This document shows positions 9,110 through 18,083 of a DNA stretch of 64,000 nucleotides, one piece after another. Under the pieces are notes generated by a model. The model was not told the origin of the DNA and searched no databases. It was given only the letters and a program-made list of their open reading frames with translations. Origin of the DNA: Pseudomonas fulva (lineage in GTDB: Bacteria; Pseudomonadota; Gammaproteobacteria; Pseudomonadales; Pseudomonadaceae); the NCBI RefSeq assembly GCF_015680705.1, contig NZ_JADNYP010000015.1:61327-125326 (forward strand), written 5' to 3'. Both the position numbers and the translations under genes were made by a program. Positions within the stretch are counted from its first letter, which is position 1. The number at the start of each line of letters is the position of its first letter.

Positions 9110-10180
9110 TCAGCCTGCGATGACTGCGGCGACGGCCTCACCGAAGGCGCGGCAACCCAACTTGCCACCCAGGTCAGCGGTGCGCTTGGCCGGATCTTCC
9201 AGAACGGCGTCAACCGCTTGCTCCATAGCCTTTCCGGCCTCGCCCAGGGCTGGCTTGGCGTGTTGCTCACCCATCCATTGCAGCAGCATCGCCACCGACA
9301 GGATCATCGACACCGGGTTGGCCTTGTCCTGGCCAGCGATGTCCGGAGCCGAACCGTGCTGGGCCTGCGCGCAGCAGTGGATGTCGCTGTGCATAGTGGA
9401 CCCGGCCAGGCCCAGGCTGCCGGACAGCTCGCTGGCCAGGTCGCTGATGATGTCGCCGTAGAAGTTGGTGGCAACGAGAACGTCGAAGCGCTCTGGGCTA
9501 CGCACCAGGTGCGCGGTGGATGCGTCAACCAGCAGATCGTCGAGTTTGACTTCCGGGAAGTCCTTGGCGACGTGACGTACGCACTCCAGGAACAGGCCGT
9601 CGGTCATGTGGAAGCTGTTGGCCTTGTGGATGGCGGTGACCTTGCGGTTGCGCTTCATGGCCAGTTCAAAGGCGCGACGCGCGATACGCTCGCTGCAGTG
9701 GCGCGTGATCTTGCGGGTCGACAGTGCCATGTCCGGCGAAGGCATTACTTCGCCCCAGCCGCGGGACATGTTGCGGTCCGGATAGAAGCCTTCAGTCGCT
9801 TCGCGCATGATCACCAAATCCATGCTTTTGCCTGGCTTCATGTTCGATTCGATGAAGGTGCGAGTGCGCGCTGGGCGGACGTTGGCATACAGGTCAAGGC
9901 CGATGCGGAAGCCCGCCGAGACGTTACGGCCACCTTTTTCCGGCGCCGGGTAGTCGGCATGGGATTGAGTGCCCAGGATGATGCCGTCGTAGGTTTTGGC
10001 TTTCTCCAGCACTTCATCACGCAGGGTGGTGCCGTACTTTTCCAGGCTGACGAAGCCGACGTCGTCATAATCGAAGCTCAGGCCCAGGTCGAATTTCTTG
10101 TTGACGGCGTGCAAGGCCGACATCGAGGACTCGACGATTTCAGGGCCGATACCATCGCAGGGAAGAACCAGAATACGCAT
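9110..10180 (-). CDS. Isocitrate/isopropylmalate dehydrogenase-family hydroxyacid dehydrogenase
   Basis: NAD(P)-dependent beta-decarboxylating-type dehydrogenase of 356 residues, first gene of the minus-strand acid-sugar operon. It has the N-terminal ILVLPCDGIGPEI motif, substrate-loop arginines (RPARTRTF, then MREATEGFYPDRN), the catalytic lysine in AIHKANSF, and metal/cofactor signatures VDASTAHLV and NFYGDIISDLASELSGSLGLAGS. The ATG at 10180 is preferred over the GTG at 10183 because of GGAGAG spacing. REATEGFY differs from the loops of LeuB and Icd. Family members act on malate, tartrate, isopropylmalate and homologues; context suggests a four-carbon sugar acid, possibly oxidation to the 3-oxo acid used by the kinase. 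Confidence 0.85.
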   Translation of the reverse strand: MRILVLPCDGIGPEIVESSMSALHAVNKKFDLGLSFDYDDVGFVSLEKYGTTLRDEVLEKAKTYDGIILGTQSHADYPAPEKGGRNVSAGFRIGLDLYANVRPARTRTFIESNMKPGKSMDLVIMREATEGFYPDRNMSRGWGEVMPSPDMALSTRKITRHCSERIARRAFELAMKRNRKVTAIHKANSFHMTDGLFLECVRHVAKDFPEVKLDDLLVDASTAHLVRSPERFDVLVATNFYGDIISDLASELSGSLGLAGSTMHSDIHCCAQAQHGSAPDIAGQDKANPVSMILSVAMLLQWMGEQHAKPALGEAGKAMEQAVDAVLEDPAKRTADLGGKLGCRAFGEAVAAVIAG

Positions 10181-10334
10181 CACACTCTCCTAAGCATTTT
10201 TGTTCGTAGATGAAGCGGCTCGTCGTCAGTGCCACAGGGTGTACGCTAATGCGACGAAGTACAATAATCGAATCGATTAAATGTCGTTTCGATTGAGGCT
10301 GCTTCCGGTGGCAGCTGTCAGTGCCCTCGGCGCT

Positions 10335-10369
10335 TTGCATTTTATTGCATGTAAAACCAATGTATGCAA
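10335..10369. promoter_or_regulatory. TTGCAT/ATGCAA repeats in the divergent acid-sugar promoter region
   Basis: TTGCAT occurs at 10335-10340 and 10345-10350, and its complement ATGCAA at 10364-10369, giving a dyad with a 13-base spacer plus a direct repeat. They lie between the operon reading leftwards from 10180 and the rraA-like gene reading right from 10405. They are candidate sites for a regulator of this divergent region, for example the GntR protein at 5050. No direct evidence links them. Confidence 0.35.
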
Positions 10370-10404
10370 CATTTGTTTTGTCCATGACCAACGAAGGAGC
10401 TGCT

Positions 10405-10896
10405 GTGAGCATCAAGACGACTGATCTGTGTGACGAATTTGGTGCAGGCGCCAAGGTCCTGTTGCCGATTTTCCAGGACCTAGGGGGTAAAGCAGACTTC
10501 CAAGGGCGCGCCGTTACGGTCAAATGTTTCGAGGACAACTCTCGTATCAAGGAGTTGAGCACCACTGCTGGTGAGGGTAAGGTGCTGGTGGTCGACGGTG
10601 GTGGCAGTGATCGTTGCGCGCTGTTCGGTGATCACATTGCTGAAGACCTGGTGCGCAACGGCTGGGCGGGAGTGCTTGTGTACGGTTATGTGCGTGACAA
10701 GGCCGTACTGCGCACCTTGCCAATCGCTATAAAGGCGCTTGGCGTAACGCCAGCAAAATCGACCAAGCGCAATGAAGGTCAGGTCGGGCTGAGCGTGACA
10801 ATTGCCGGGCAGGTCATCTCTGAAGGCGATCAGTTGTTCGCTGACGAGGATGGCGTGCTGATGGTCAATGAGCCTGTACTCGGGGGCGCTGCATGA
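10405..10896 (+). CDS. rraA: RraA-family protein
   Basis: Small protein of 163 residues with the RraA/HMG-aldolase fold. Starting at the GTG at 10405, which has AAGGAG five bases upstream, it aligns over its length with E. coli RraA from memory: LCDEF, ITVKCFEDN-like VTVKCFEDNSRIKE, VLVVDGGGSDRCALFGDHIAEDLVRNGWAGVLVYGYVRD and a C-terminal GDQLFADEDGVLM. In E. coli RraA inhibits RNase E. The same fold includes 4-hydroxy-4-methyl-2-oxoglutarate aldolase, which carries an acidic metal site. The next gene starts four bases before its stop, and the divergent operon handles acid sugars, so an enzymatic role cannot be excluded. Confidence 0.8.
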   Translation: MSIKTTDLCDEFGAGAKVLLPIFQDLGGKADFQGRAVTVKCFEDNSRIKELSTTAGEGKVLVVDGGGSDRCALFGDHIAEDLVRNGWAGVLVYGYVRDKAVLRTLPIAIKALGVTPAKSTKRNEGQVGLSVTIAGQVISEGDQLFADEDGVLMVNEPVLGGAA

Positions 10897-11555
10897 GCGC
10901 CATCAAACGGGTATTCCTGATTCATGCCACGCCGCTGGCGGTGGAGCCGATTAACCAGGCCTTCGCCCGCTTCTGGCCGGAGGCAGAGCTTTGCAACCTA
11001 CTGGAGGATTCGCTGTCGCGTGACCTGCGAAATGAGGGTGCGCTGACCGACGGACTGCGCCAGCGCTTTCTCGAACTCGCCAAGTACGCCCGGGGTGCCG
11101 GGGCTGATGGCATTTTGTTTACCTGTTCGGCCTTTGGTGAAGCGATCGACGCCTGTAAGGCGGCGCTGGACATCCCGGTGCTCAAGCCGAACGAGGCGAT
11201 GCTCGAGGAGGCCTTGCAACTGGGTGAGCGAGTGGCCCTGCTGGCGACCTTCCCACCGGCAATCGATTCAATGTCCGAAGAGCTGCACGCCGCTGCAGCA
11301 GCCTCCGGCCGCGAACTGAGTCTGAGTCATGCCACTGCGCCACAGGCGATGGAGGCGTTGCAGCGCGGTGATGGCGCATTGCATGACCGGCTGATCAGTG
11401 AGCTTATCGCAGCCTTGGGTGACAGCGACGTGATCTGCTTCGCGCAGTTTTCGATGACCTCGGCTGCAGCCCAATGCATGGCCTTGACCGATATCCCGGT
11501 GCTCACCACGCCCGGCAGTGCGGTGATAAAGCTCAAGCGGTTGCTGTCGGCATAA
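10893..11555 (+). CDS. Asp/Glu racemase-family protein
   Basis: Cytosolic protein of 220 residues with the two-lobed aspartate/glutamate/hydantoin racemase fold. The two family cysteine regions are recognisable: ILFTCSAFGEAID near residue 75, while the second lobe has VICFAQFSMTSAA near residue 185 in which the usual cysteine position reads CFAQ. It overlaps the rraA-like gene by four bases (ATGA), so the two are co-translated. Members include racemases, maleate isomerase and arylmalonate decarboxylase. The substrate is not identifiable; neighbours suggest a hydroxy or keto acid. Confidence 0.7.
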   Translation: MSAIKRVFLIHATPLAVEPINQAFARFWPEAELCNLLEDSLSRDLRNEGALTDGLRQRFLELAKYARGAGADGILFTCSAFGEAIDACKAALDIPVLKPNEAMLEEALQLGERVALLATFPPAIDSMSEELHAAAAASGRELSLSHATAPQAMEALQRGDGALHDRLISELIAALGDSDVICFAQFSMTSAAAQCMALTDIPVLTTPGSAVIKLKRLLSA

Positions 11556-11565
11556 GCCTAGTGGG

Positions 11566-11633
11566 CCTCTTCGCCAGCGAGCTGGCTCCTACGACTCACA
11601 CTATACCTGTAGGCGGCAGGCTTGTTGGCGATA
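11566..11633. repeat. Inverted REP pair
   Basis: CTTCGCCAGCGAGCTGGCTCC at 11569-11589 resembles the Pseudomonas REP class built on TCGCCAGC...GCTGGCTCCTAC. A second copy in opposite orientation (CTGTAGGCGGCAGGCTTGT at 11607-11625, followed by TGGCGA) faces it. The pair lies just after the racemase-family gene, where it may end or stabilise the rraA transcript. Confidence 0.6.
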
Positions 11634-11736
11634 GCCTCTATCGAGGGGAGGCCATATACTCATGCAAAATTGTATTTAAGTTGATTAAAGGTCAATATGA
11701 TCCCGAATCGACATCTGATCGCTGAGGAGCCATGCC

Positions 11737-12633
11737 GTGCTTTACGATCTCACCAGCCTCGACCTGTTCATCACGGTGGCTCAGGAGCGTAACCTGACTC
11801 GGGCGAGCCGTATCAAGCATGTCGCCGTCTCGGCGATTAGCAAGCGTATCACCGAGCTCGAAGCGCAGATCGGGTCGCCGTTGCTGGTGCGCTATGCCAG
11901 GGGCGTCGACCTGACCCCGGCCGGGCAGTCACTGCTCTTTTATGCTCGCCAGATCAAGCAGACCATGGCCCAGCTCGATACCGAGCTGAGCGGTTATGCC
12001 AGTGGGGTCAAGGGGCACATCCGTATCCACGCGATCACCTCGGCGTTGTCGCAGTTCCTGCCGCAGGACCTGGCCGGCTTCTCCCAGTTGTACCCGGCCA
12101 TCAAGTTCGACATCGAAGAGCGGGTCGGTTCTGCGGTGATTCGCGCAGTTGCCGATGGCCGCGCGGACCTCGGCATCGTCGCGGTACAAACGCCAACCCA
12201 GGGGCTGGACACCTTCCCCTATCGACATGACGAACTGACGTTGGCGGTGCCCGGCAACCATGCCTTGGCCGCCCGACGGAGCATGAGCTTCAAGGAAGTA
12301 CTCGAACACGAAATGGTCGGGCCGCATCTGGAAAGCTCAATGCACACTTTGCTCACTTGCGAGGCAGCGAAGCTCGACATGGCGCTGAAGCTGCGCATCC
12401 GCATCAGTAGTTTCGACTGCATGTGTCGGATGGTTTCCAACGGCCTGGGGGTGGCGGTGCTGCCGCGTAGCGTGATCAACCAATATCTGCGTAGCCACAA
12501 GCTCAAGGCGGTTACCCTGCAGGAGCCATGGGCCAAGCGAACGTTGTTGCTGGCACTGAAATACGACGCAGCTCCCGCCACCCTTAAGACCTTTGTCGAT
12601 CACCTGAAGCTCGCGCAATGCAACGCTCCTTGA
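11737..12633 (+). CDS. LysR-family transcriptional regulator
   Basis: Regulator of 298 residues. Residues 1-60 are the winged helix (LDLFITVAQERNLTRASRIKHVAVSAISKRITELEAQIGSPLLVRYARGVDLTPAG), and residues about 90-295 form the periplasmic-binding-like effector domain. The GTG at 11737 has GAGGAG nine bases upstream and is the first family-consistent start. It precedes the aconitase-lactonase-MFS-porin series on the same strand and is the natural candidate to control it. Its effector is unknown. The gene is intact and of typical length. Confidence 0.9.
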   Translation: MLYDLTSLDLFITVAQERNLTRASRIKHVAVSAISKRITELEAQIGSPLLVRYARGVDLTPAGQSLLFYARQIKQTMAQLDTELSGYASGVKGHIRIHAITSALSQFLPQDLAGFSQLYPAIKFDIEERVGSAVIRAVADGRADLGIVAVQTPTQGLDTFPYRHDELTLAVPGNHALAARRSMSFKEVLEHEMVGPHLESSMHTLLTCEAAKLDMALKLRIRISSFDCMCRMVSNGLGVAVLPRSVINQYLRSHKLKAVTLQEPWAKRTLLLALKYDAAPATLKTFVDHLKLAQCNAP

Positions 12634-12655
12634 GCGTTCTCGCTTAGAGAACGCT
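12633..12655 (+). terminator. Hairpin at the end of the LysR gene
   Basis: AGCGTTCTC (12633-12641) and GAGAACGCT (12647-12655) make a perfect nine-base-pair stem with a five-base loop, starting inside the stop codon of the LysR gene. No clear U-run follows, so it may be a weak terminator or an mRNA-end stabiliser. Confidence 0.5.
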
Positions 12656-12771
12656 GTTGTGGTGATTCAACAATTTTCATCTTGCAAGGTTGCTCTTAGT
12701 ATCGGCTTATCAACTGGGCTGATTGCATTTGCCAGCACTGTTAACACTATAAAAAACCGAGCGATACGAGC

Positions 12772-15444
12772 ATGACCGAGACAGTCCGCGACCTGATGAG
12801 TCCCCTGGAAATCGACCAGGTACAGTTTGTTTACGTCGACCTGAAAAAGCTGCTGACCCCCAGTCAGTTGCAGCGCTTGCCTTACTCCATTCGTATTCTT
12901 TTGGAGAACGTGGCTCGTTGCAGTCCTGAGGCGTTGGTGTCGGTGCTGGCACGCGCTGTCGGCCAGGGCCCGGACTGTGAGGTGCCATTCCAGCCCAACC
13001 GCCTGATGTTCCATGACACGACCTGCTTGCCAGCACTGGCTGATTTCGCTGGCATGCGGGATGTCGTCGCCGAACTCGGTGGCGACCCGGCGGCGATGAA
13101 TCCGCAGATACCGGCAGTGCTGACCATCGACCACTCGGTGATTGTTGAGCGCTACGCCGAGCCCGGGGCGGTTGAGCAGAACTTGGATATCGACTTTCGC
13201 CGCAACAGCGAGCGCTACCGCTTTATCAAGTGGGCGCAGAAGAGCTTGGACAATTTCGGCGTCATCCCGCCAGGTACCGGTATCATCCACCAGATGAATA
13301 TGGAAGCCTTGGCCAAGGTGGTGTGGGAAAGCCGCACCGAAGACGGCCAGCGGCTGCTGCACCCCGACGACATGGTCGCCACCGATAGCCACACTCCGAT
13401 GATCAACGCTATCGGTGTGCTGGGGTGGGGTGTTGGCGGCCTGGAAGGGCAGGCGGCGATGGTAGGCGAGCCGGTACCTATCAACTTCCCGCAGGTGATC
13501 GGTTTCCGCGTTACCAATGCATTGCGCCCCGGCGTGACCGCCACCGACCTGTCGCTACACGTGGCCGAGATCCTGCGCCAGCGCTCGGTGGTAGGCAAGT
13601 TCGTCGAGTTCACCGGCCCCGGCCTGACCACGCTCAGTTGGGCGGCACGGGGCACGGTGTCGAACATGGCGCCGGAATACGGTGCCACGGTGGTGTTCTT
13701 CCCGTTCGATGATCAGACCCTGGATTACCTCAAGCTCACCGGTCGCTCGGATGAGCTGTGCCTGCAAGCCGCCAGCTACATGCATATCCAGGGCCTGCAC
13801 CGTCGAGATGAGCTGCCGGAGCCTGAGTTCGACGAACTCATCGAGCTCGACCTGGCCAGCATCGAGCCGAGTGTCGCCGGCCCGTACCAGCCACATCAGC
13901 GCCAACCGTTGTCGCGCTCGGGTGCTTCGTTCAAGGAGCAGGTGCTGGGCGGTGGCAATCTGATTGCCGGTCCTGGGGCGCAGCAGTTCGACGAGCCATC
14001 TTTTGGCCAGTCCATCGGCCATGGCGCGGTGGTGATCTCGGCGATCACCAGTTGCACCAACACCGCCAACCCGGCCCAGATGATCCAGGCCGGCCTACTG
14101 GCCCGCAATGCTCGGCGCCTGGGCCTGCAGCGCAAGCCGTGGGTTAAGACGTCGCTGTCGCCAGGCTCGCAAGTGGTCGCCGACTATCTGGCCGAAGCTG
14201 ATCTGCTGCAGGACTTTTCCGCGCTGGGCTTCGAGCTGGCCGGTTTCGGTTGCATGACCTGCATCGGCAACTCTGGGAAGCTTGAAGAGCACGTGGAGAT
14301 ATTTGCCGACCAGGGCCTGAAGGGTGTGGTCGTACTGTCGGGCAACCGCAATTTCGAAGGCCGGGTCAACCCCAAGGTACCGGCGGGTTACTTGGCTTCG
14401 CCCGCCCTCTGCGTGGCCTTCGCCATCGCGGGTACCATCGAGAGCGATCTCACTTGCGAAGCGCTTGGCCAGGATGCTGACGGTCAGCCGGTGTACTTGC
14501 GTGACCTGATGCCCAGCGATGAAGAAGTCGCGGCGCTGGTTGCTCGGGTGGTCAAGCCGGAGTTCTTCCGCCAACGCCTGGCAACGGTCTGGGATGGCAC
14601 CCACCACTGGCAGGCATTGTCGGCGCAGGGCAGCGTGCAGTTTCCGTGGGAGGCAGGCTCGACCTACCTGCGCCGCCCGCAGTACCTGGCCGATATCCAG
14701 GCCGAGCCGAAGGCCAGCCTGGCCATCCAGGGGGCGCGGCCGTTGATGGTGCTCGGTGACAACGTCACCACCGACCATATCTCGCCAGCTGGCGCGATCC
14801 CGGCGAACAGCCAGGCTGGAGAATGGCTGCTGGAGCGTGGTGAGGATCCCCAGGACCTCAACCAGTACTCCACGCGCCGCAGCAACCATGAAGTGATGTT
14901 GCGCGGCGCCTTCACCAACAAATCGGTCAGGAACCGCCTGCTCGGCGAGCAGCAACCTGGTCCGGGAGCCTGGGCCTGGAACGCCGATCACAGCCAGTGC
15001 CTGCCGCTGTATGACGCGGCAAAAAGCTACGCCAGCACACCCATGGTGATCTTCGCCGGAATCAACTACGGCGCAGGCTCGAGCCGCGATTGGGCAGCCA
15101 AAGCGCAGGCCTTGCTGGGCGTGCGTGCAGTGGTGGCGCGCAGCATTGAGCGTATCCACCGTAGCAACTTGATCGGCATGGGCGTGCTGCCGCTGCTGTT
15201 TGCAGAAGGTCAGGGCGTGGATGACCTGAACCTGGACGGCAGCGAGTACTTCGACTTCGTCGGCCTCGATGAGCTGACGGTTGGTGACAACCGCATTGGC
15301 TTGGTGGTGCGCCGCGCAGATGGCGCTCAGCTGGAGCTGGACTTGATCGCCCGTATCGATTCGCTTCAGGAAATTCGCTACCTGACCAATGGCGGCGTGC
15401 TGCCTTATGTGATTCGCAAGGTCGTCAAGCGCACCCGTAGCTGA
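12772..15444 (+). CDS. acnA: Aconitate hydratase (AcnA type)
   Basis: Iron-sulphur enzyme of 890 residues that interconverts citrate and isocitrate through cis-aconitate. The three cluster-ligand cysteines are visible at about 428 (SCTNTANPAQMIQAG), 494 and 497 (GFGCMTCIGNSG). Other hallmarks are DMVATDSHTPMINAIGVLGWGVGGLEGQAAMVGEP and the C-terminal swivel domain GDNVTTDHISPAGAIP with INYGAGSSRDWAAKA. The protein fits the AcnA/IRP length class and looks intact. It is not next to other TCA genes but precedes a lactonase, an MFS carrier and a porin, so it may be a second, pathway-specific aconitase; pseudomonads often carry several. Confidence 0.93.
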   Translation: MTETVRDLMSPLEIDQVQFVYVDLKKLLTPSQLQRLPYSIRILLENVARCSPEALVSVLARAVGQGPDCEVPFQPNRLMFHDTTCLPALADFAGMRDVVAELGGDPAAMNPQIPAVLTIDHSVIVERYAEPGAVEQNLDIDFRRNSERYRFIKWAQKSLDNFGVIPPGTGIIHQMNMEALAKVVWESRTEDGQRLLHPDDMVATDSHTPMINAIGVLGWGVGGLEGQAAMVGEPVPINFPQVIGFRVTNALRPGVTATDLSLHVAEILRQRSVVGKFVEFTGPGLTTLSWAARGTVSNMAPEYGATVVFFPFDDQTLDYLKLTGRSDELCLQAASYMHIQGLHRRDELPEPEFDELIELDLASIEPSVAGPYQPHQRQPLSRSGASFKEQVLGGGNLIAGPGAQQFDEPSFGQSIGHGAVVISAITSCTNTANPAQMIQAGLLARNARRLGLQRKPWVKTSLSPGSQVVADYLAEADLLQDFSALGFELAGFGCMTCIGNSGKLEEHVEIFADQGLKGVVVLSGNRNFEGRVNPKVPAGYLASPALCVAFAIAGTIESDLTCEALGQDADGQPVYLRDLMPSDEEVAALVARVVKPEFFRQRLATVWDGTHHWQALSAQGSVQFPWEAGSTYLRRPQYLADIQAEPKASLAIQGARPLMVLGDNVTTDHISPAGAIPANSQAGEWLLERGEDPQDLNQYSTRRSNHEVMLRGAFTNKSVRNRLLGEQQPGPGAWAWNADHSQCLPLYDAAKSYASTPMVIFAGINYGAGSSRDWAAKAQALLGVRAVVARSIERIHRSNLIGMGVLPLLFAEGQGVDDLNLDGSEYFDFVGLDELTVGDNRIGLVVRRADGAQLELDLIARIDSLQEIRYLTNGGVLPYVIRKVVKRTRS

Positions 15445-15559
15445 ATGGCATAACGCTCCAAGAACAGCGGTAGCCTTGCTGCCGCCGCACGGGGGCGGCT
15501 GCCCGCTCAACGGCCCCGCACTTGTCTGAAACGAATTTGTCACCGGAGAACAACCTTCT

Positions 15560-16612
15560 ATGTATGCCTATGTCGGATCGCGTACCACGCGTGAGCGCAA
15601 CGCCCGGGGTGACGGCATCACGGTCTACCGGGTCGACCAGCAGTTTGGCACCCTGGAGCTGGTGCAGGTGCTTGGCGATCTGGTCAACCCGTCTTTCCTT
15701 GCCCTGAACCGTGCCGGCGACCGGCTCTATACCGTGCACGGCGATCGCAGCGAAGTCAGTGCGTTTGCTGTCGACCCAAGCGACGGTACGCTGAGCCTGA
15801 TCAACACCCAGAGCTGCGAAGGGCGCAACCCGGTGCACCTGGCGCTGGATCCGACTGAGCGCTTCATGGTGGTGTCCAATCACATCACTGGCACCCTGGC
15901 GGTGCTCGATGTAAACCTCGACGGCAGCCTGGGCGAGGTCAGCCAGCTGGTGCAACTGGAAGGCCCGGTGGGCCCGCACCGAGTCGAGCAGCCGTTCGCC
16001 AAACCGCATTTCAACCCGTTCGACGCTTCGGGCAACTTCGTGCTGGTGCCGGACAAGGGCCTGGACCGGGTGTTCAGCTTCCGTTTCGACAACGGCAAGT
16101 TGTACCCGGCCGAGCAACCGTTCGTCACCACCCGCGAAGGTGCCGGGCCGCGGCACCTGGCACTGCACCCGAGCGCATCGTTCGCCTACGTGGTCAACGA
16201 ACTGGACTCGACCGTGGCCAGTTACCGCTTCGACGCCGTCAGTGGTGCCCTGGAGCCGTTGCAAGTGTTGTCGTCACTGCCTTCGACGTACACCGGCAAC
16301 AGCCGCGCCTCGGAAATCGAGGTCGATCACAGCGGGCGCTTCCTGTACGCCTCCAACCGGGGCTACGACAGCATCGCGGTGTTCGCCATCGACACACACA
16401 GCGGCCTGCTGACGCTGGTCGACGTCGCTCCTACTGGCGGGCGCACGCCGAGGTTCTTTGCCTTGACCCCTAATCAGCGCTTCGTCTTCGCCCTCAATGA
16501 AGACAGCGACAGCATCGTTGCACTGGCAGTCGATGCGGAGCACGGACGCTTGAGCAAAACGGACTTCTCGGTTTCGACCGGTAGTCCGGTCTGCATGGTT
16601 TTTTCTGCCTGA
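15560..16612 (+). CDS. Beta-propeller lactonase (6-phosphogluconolactonase-like)
   Basis: Protein of 350 residues in the seven-bladed-propeller lactonase family (Pgl/YbhE type). It begins MYAYVGSRTTRER with GGAGAA upstream and shows the repeated propeller pattern, for example GRNPVHLALDPTERFMVVSNH, GPRHLALHPSASFAYVVNELD, GRFLYASNRGYDSIAVF and GRTPRFFALTPNQRFVFALNED, plus the KPHFNPFD segment near the active site. No signal peptide is evident, so it is probably cytosolic. Family members hydrolyse 6-phosphogluconolactone or carboxymuconolactone-like lactones. Between aconitase and a carboxylate-type MFS carrier it might open the lactone of a tricarboxylic acid, but the substrate is not determined by the sequence. 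Confidence 0.85.
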   Translation: MYAYVGSRTTRERNARGDGITVYRVDQQFGTLELVQVLGDLVNPSFLALNRAGDRLYTVHGDRSEVSAFAVDPSDGTLSLINTQSCEGRNPVHLALDPTERFMVVSNHITGTLAVLDVNLDGSLGEVSQLVQLEGPVGPHRVEQPFAKPHFNPFDASGNFVLVPDKGLDRVFSFRFDNGKLYPAEQPFVTTREGAGPRHLALHPSASFAYVVNELDSTVASYRFDAVSGALEPLQVLSSLPSTYTGNSRASEIEVDHSGRFLYASNRGYDSIAVFAIDTHSGLLTLVDVAPTGGRTPRFFALTPNQRFVFALNEDSDSIVALAVDAEHGRLSKTDFSVSTGSPVCMVFSA

Positions 16613-16672
16613 GCCGTGCTGCAACGATAACAATGAAAAGGGCAGATCAAGCGCTGCCCTCGTGAGGACGCC

Positions 16673-17989
16673 ATGAACAACAACAAGACTGTCGATGAAC
16701 AGGCTACGGTCCGCAAGATTACCCTGCGCATCATCCCCTTCATGTTCCTGCTCTACATCGTGTCCTACCTGGACCGTGCCAACATCGGCTATGCCGCGCT
16801 GGAAATGAATAAGGAACTGGCCCTGACCAGCGAGGCCTTCGGTTTCGTTTCCGGGATCTTCTTCATCGGCTACTTCCTGTTCGAAGTGCCGAGCAACGTG
16901 ATGCTCAACAAATACGGCGCACGGGTGTGGATCGCCCGCATCTTGGTGACGTGGGGCGCCATCGCCGCCGCTACCGCTTTCGCTCAGACCGCCAACCAGC
17001 TGTATGTGCTGCGCTTCCTGCTGGGCGTGGCTGAGGCCGGATTCTTCCCAGGCGTGATCGTCTACCTGACCTACTGGTTCCGTGCCAAGGAGCTGGCCAC
17101 CACCGTGGCCCTATTCACCGCTGCGATCCCGGTCAGCTATATCATCGGCGCGCCGCTTTCGACCTGGATCATGGACAACATCAAGTGGCTCGACTGGAGC
17201 GGCTGGCGCTGGATGCTGTTCCTCGAGGGGGCACCCGCCATACTGCTCGGCATCGCCTGCTTCTTCTTCCTGACCGACAAGCCTGAGCAAGCCAAGTGGC
17301 TGACCCAGGCCGAGAAGGACTGGCTGCTCGCCGAGCTCGAGCGTGATCGTCAGAGCCGCAAGAATGTCAAGCGTCTGAGCGTGTTCAAGACCATGGTCAA
17401 CCCTAAGGTGCTTTACCTGGCGTTCATCTACTTCGTCTACCAGTGTGGCAGCCTCGGTGTCGGCTACTGGATGCCGCAGATCATCAAGGGCTTCTCCAGC
17501 AGCCTGACCCACACCCAGATCGGCCTGATCGCCATGCTGCCTTATATCGTCGCGACGATCCTGATGGTGCTGTGGTCGCGCAGTTCCGACCGGCGCAACG
17601 AGCGCAAGCTGCACTCGGCGATCCCCTTGGCCGTGGCTTCGCTGGGCCTGGTCGGCGCGGCGATGCTGCCCAGCCCGGTGGCCTCGATGGCGATGATCTG
17701 CGTCGCGCTGACCGGCCTGTACAGCTTCAAGTCGCCGTTCTGGGCGCTGCCGACGCTGTTCCTCGACCGTGCCACCGCAGCGGTGTCGATCGCCGTGATC
17801 AACTCCATCGGCAACCTTGGCGGCTTCGCCGGGCCTTCGCTGATCGGCGTGGTCAAGGGCGAAACCGGTAGCGCTGCGACCGGGCTGATGTTCCTCAGCG
17901 CGCTGTTGCTGCTGGCGTTCCTGATGACCTTGCTGATGCGCGTCAACAACAAGGAGCCGGGCCAGCCGATGGCTGCGTCCGCCCACTGA
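16673..17989 (+). CDS. MFS transporter, anion:cation symporter (ACS) type
   Basis: Inner-membrane carrier of 438 residues with twelve predicted helices. Typical ACS signatures are YLDRANIGYA after the first helix, FFIGYFLFEVPSN in helix two, RFLLGVAEAGFFPGVIVYLTYWF in helix four and GWRWMLFLEGAPAI after helix six. A GTGAGG site precedes the ATG. Relatives import organic anions such as phthalate, hexuronates, tartrate or tricarballylate. It follows the lactonase by 60 bases and is followed by an OprD porin, giving an inner- and outer-membrane pair for one substrate. Confidence 0.9.
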   Translation: MNNNKTVDEQATVRKITLRIIPFMFLLYIVSYLDRANIGYAALEMNKELALTSEAFGFVSGIFFIGYFLFEVPSNVMLNKYGARVWIARILVTWGAIAAATAFAQTANQLYVLRFLLGVAEAGFFPGVIVYLTYWFRAKELATTVALFTAAIPVSYIIGAPLSTWIMDNIKWLDWSGWRWMLFLEGAPAILLGIACFFFLTDKPEQAKWLTQAEKDWLLAELERDRQSRKNVKRLSVFKTMVNPKVLYLAFIYFVYQCGSLGVGYWMPQIIKGFSSSLTHTQIGLIAMLPYIVATILMVLWSRSSDRRNERKLHSAIPLAVASLGLVGAAMLPSPVASMAMICVALTGLYSFKSPFWALPTLFLDRATAAVSIAVINSIGNLGGFAGPSLIGVVKGETGSAATGLMFLSALLLLAFLMTLLMRVNNKEPGQPMAASAH

Positions 17990-18083
17990 ATCCCTGGGGT
18001 TGCTATGCAGCCCCGCTCACCACCGCCAACGCCTGGTTCCTACGAGCCATGGCATTCGCTTGCCTGAAAAACGGAAACGCCAG

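Noticed and set aside
14095..15543. A 482-codon minus-strand frame opposite aconitase
   Set aside because: Aconitase motifs are unbroken on the plus strand and the antisense product resembles no protein family.
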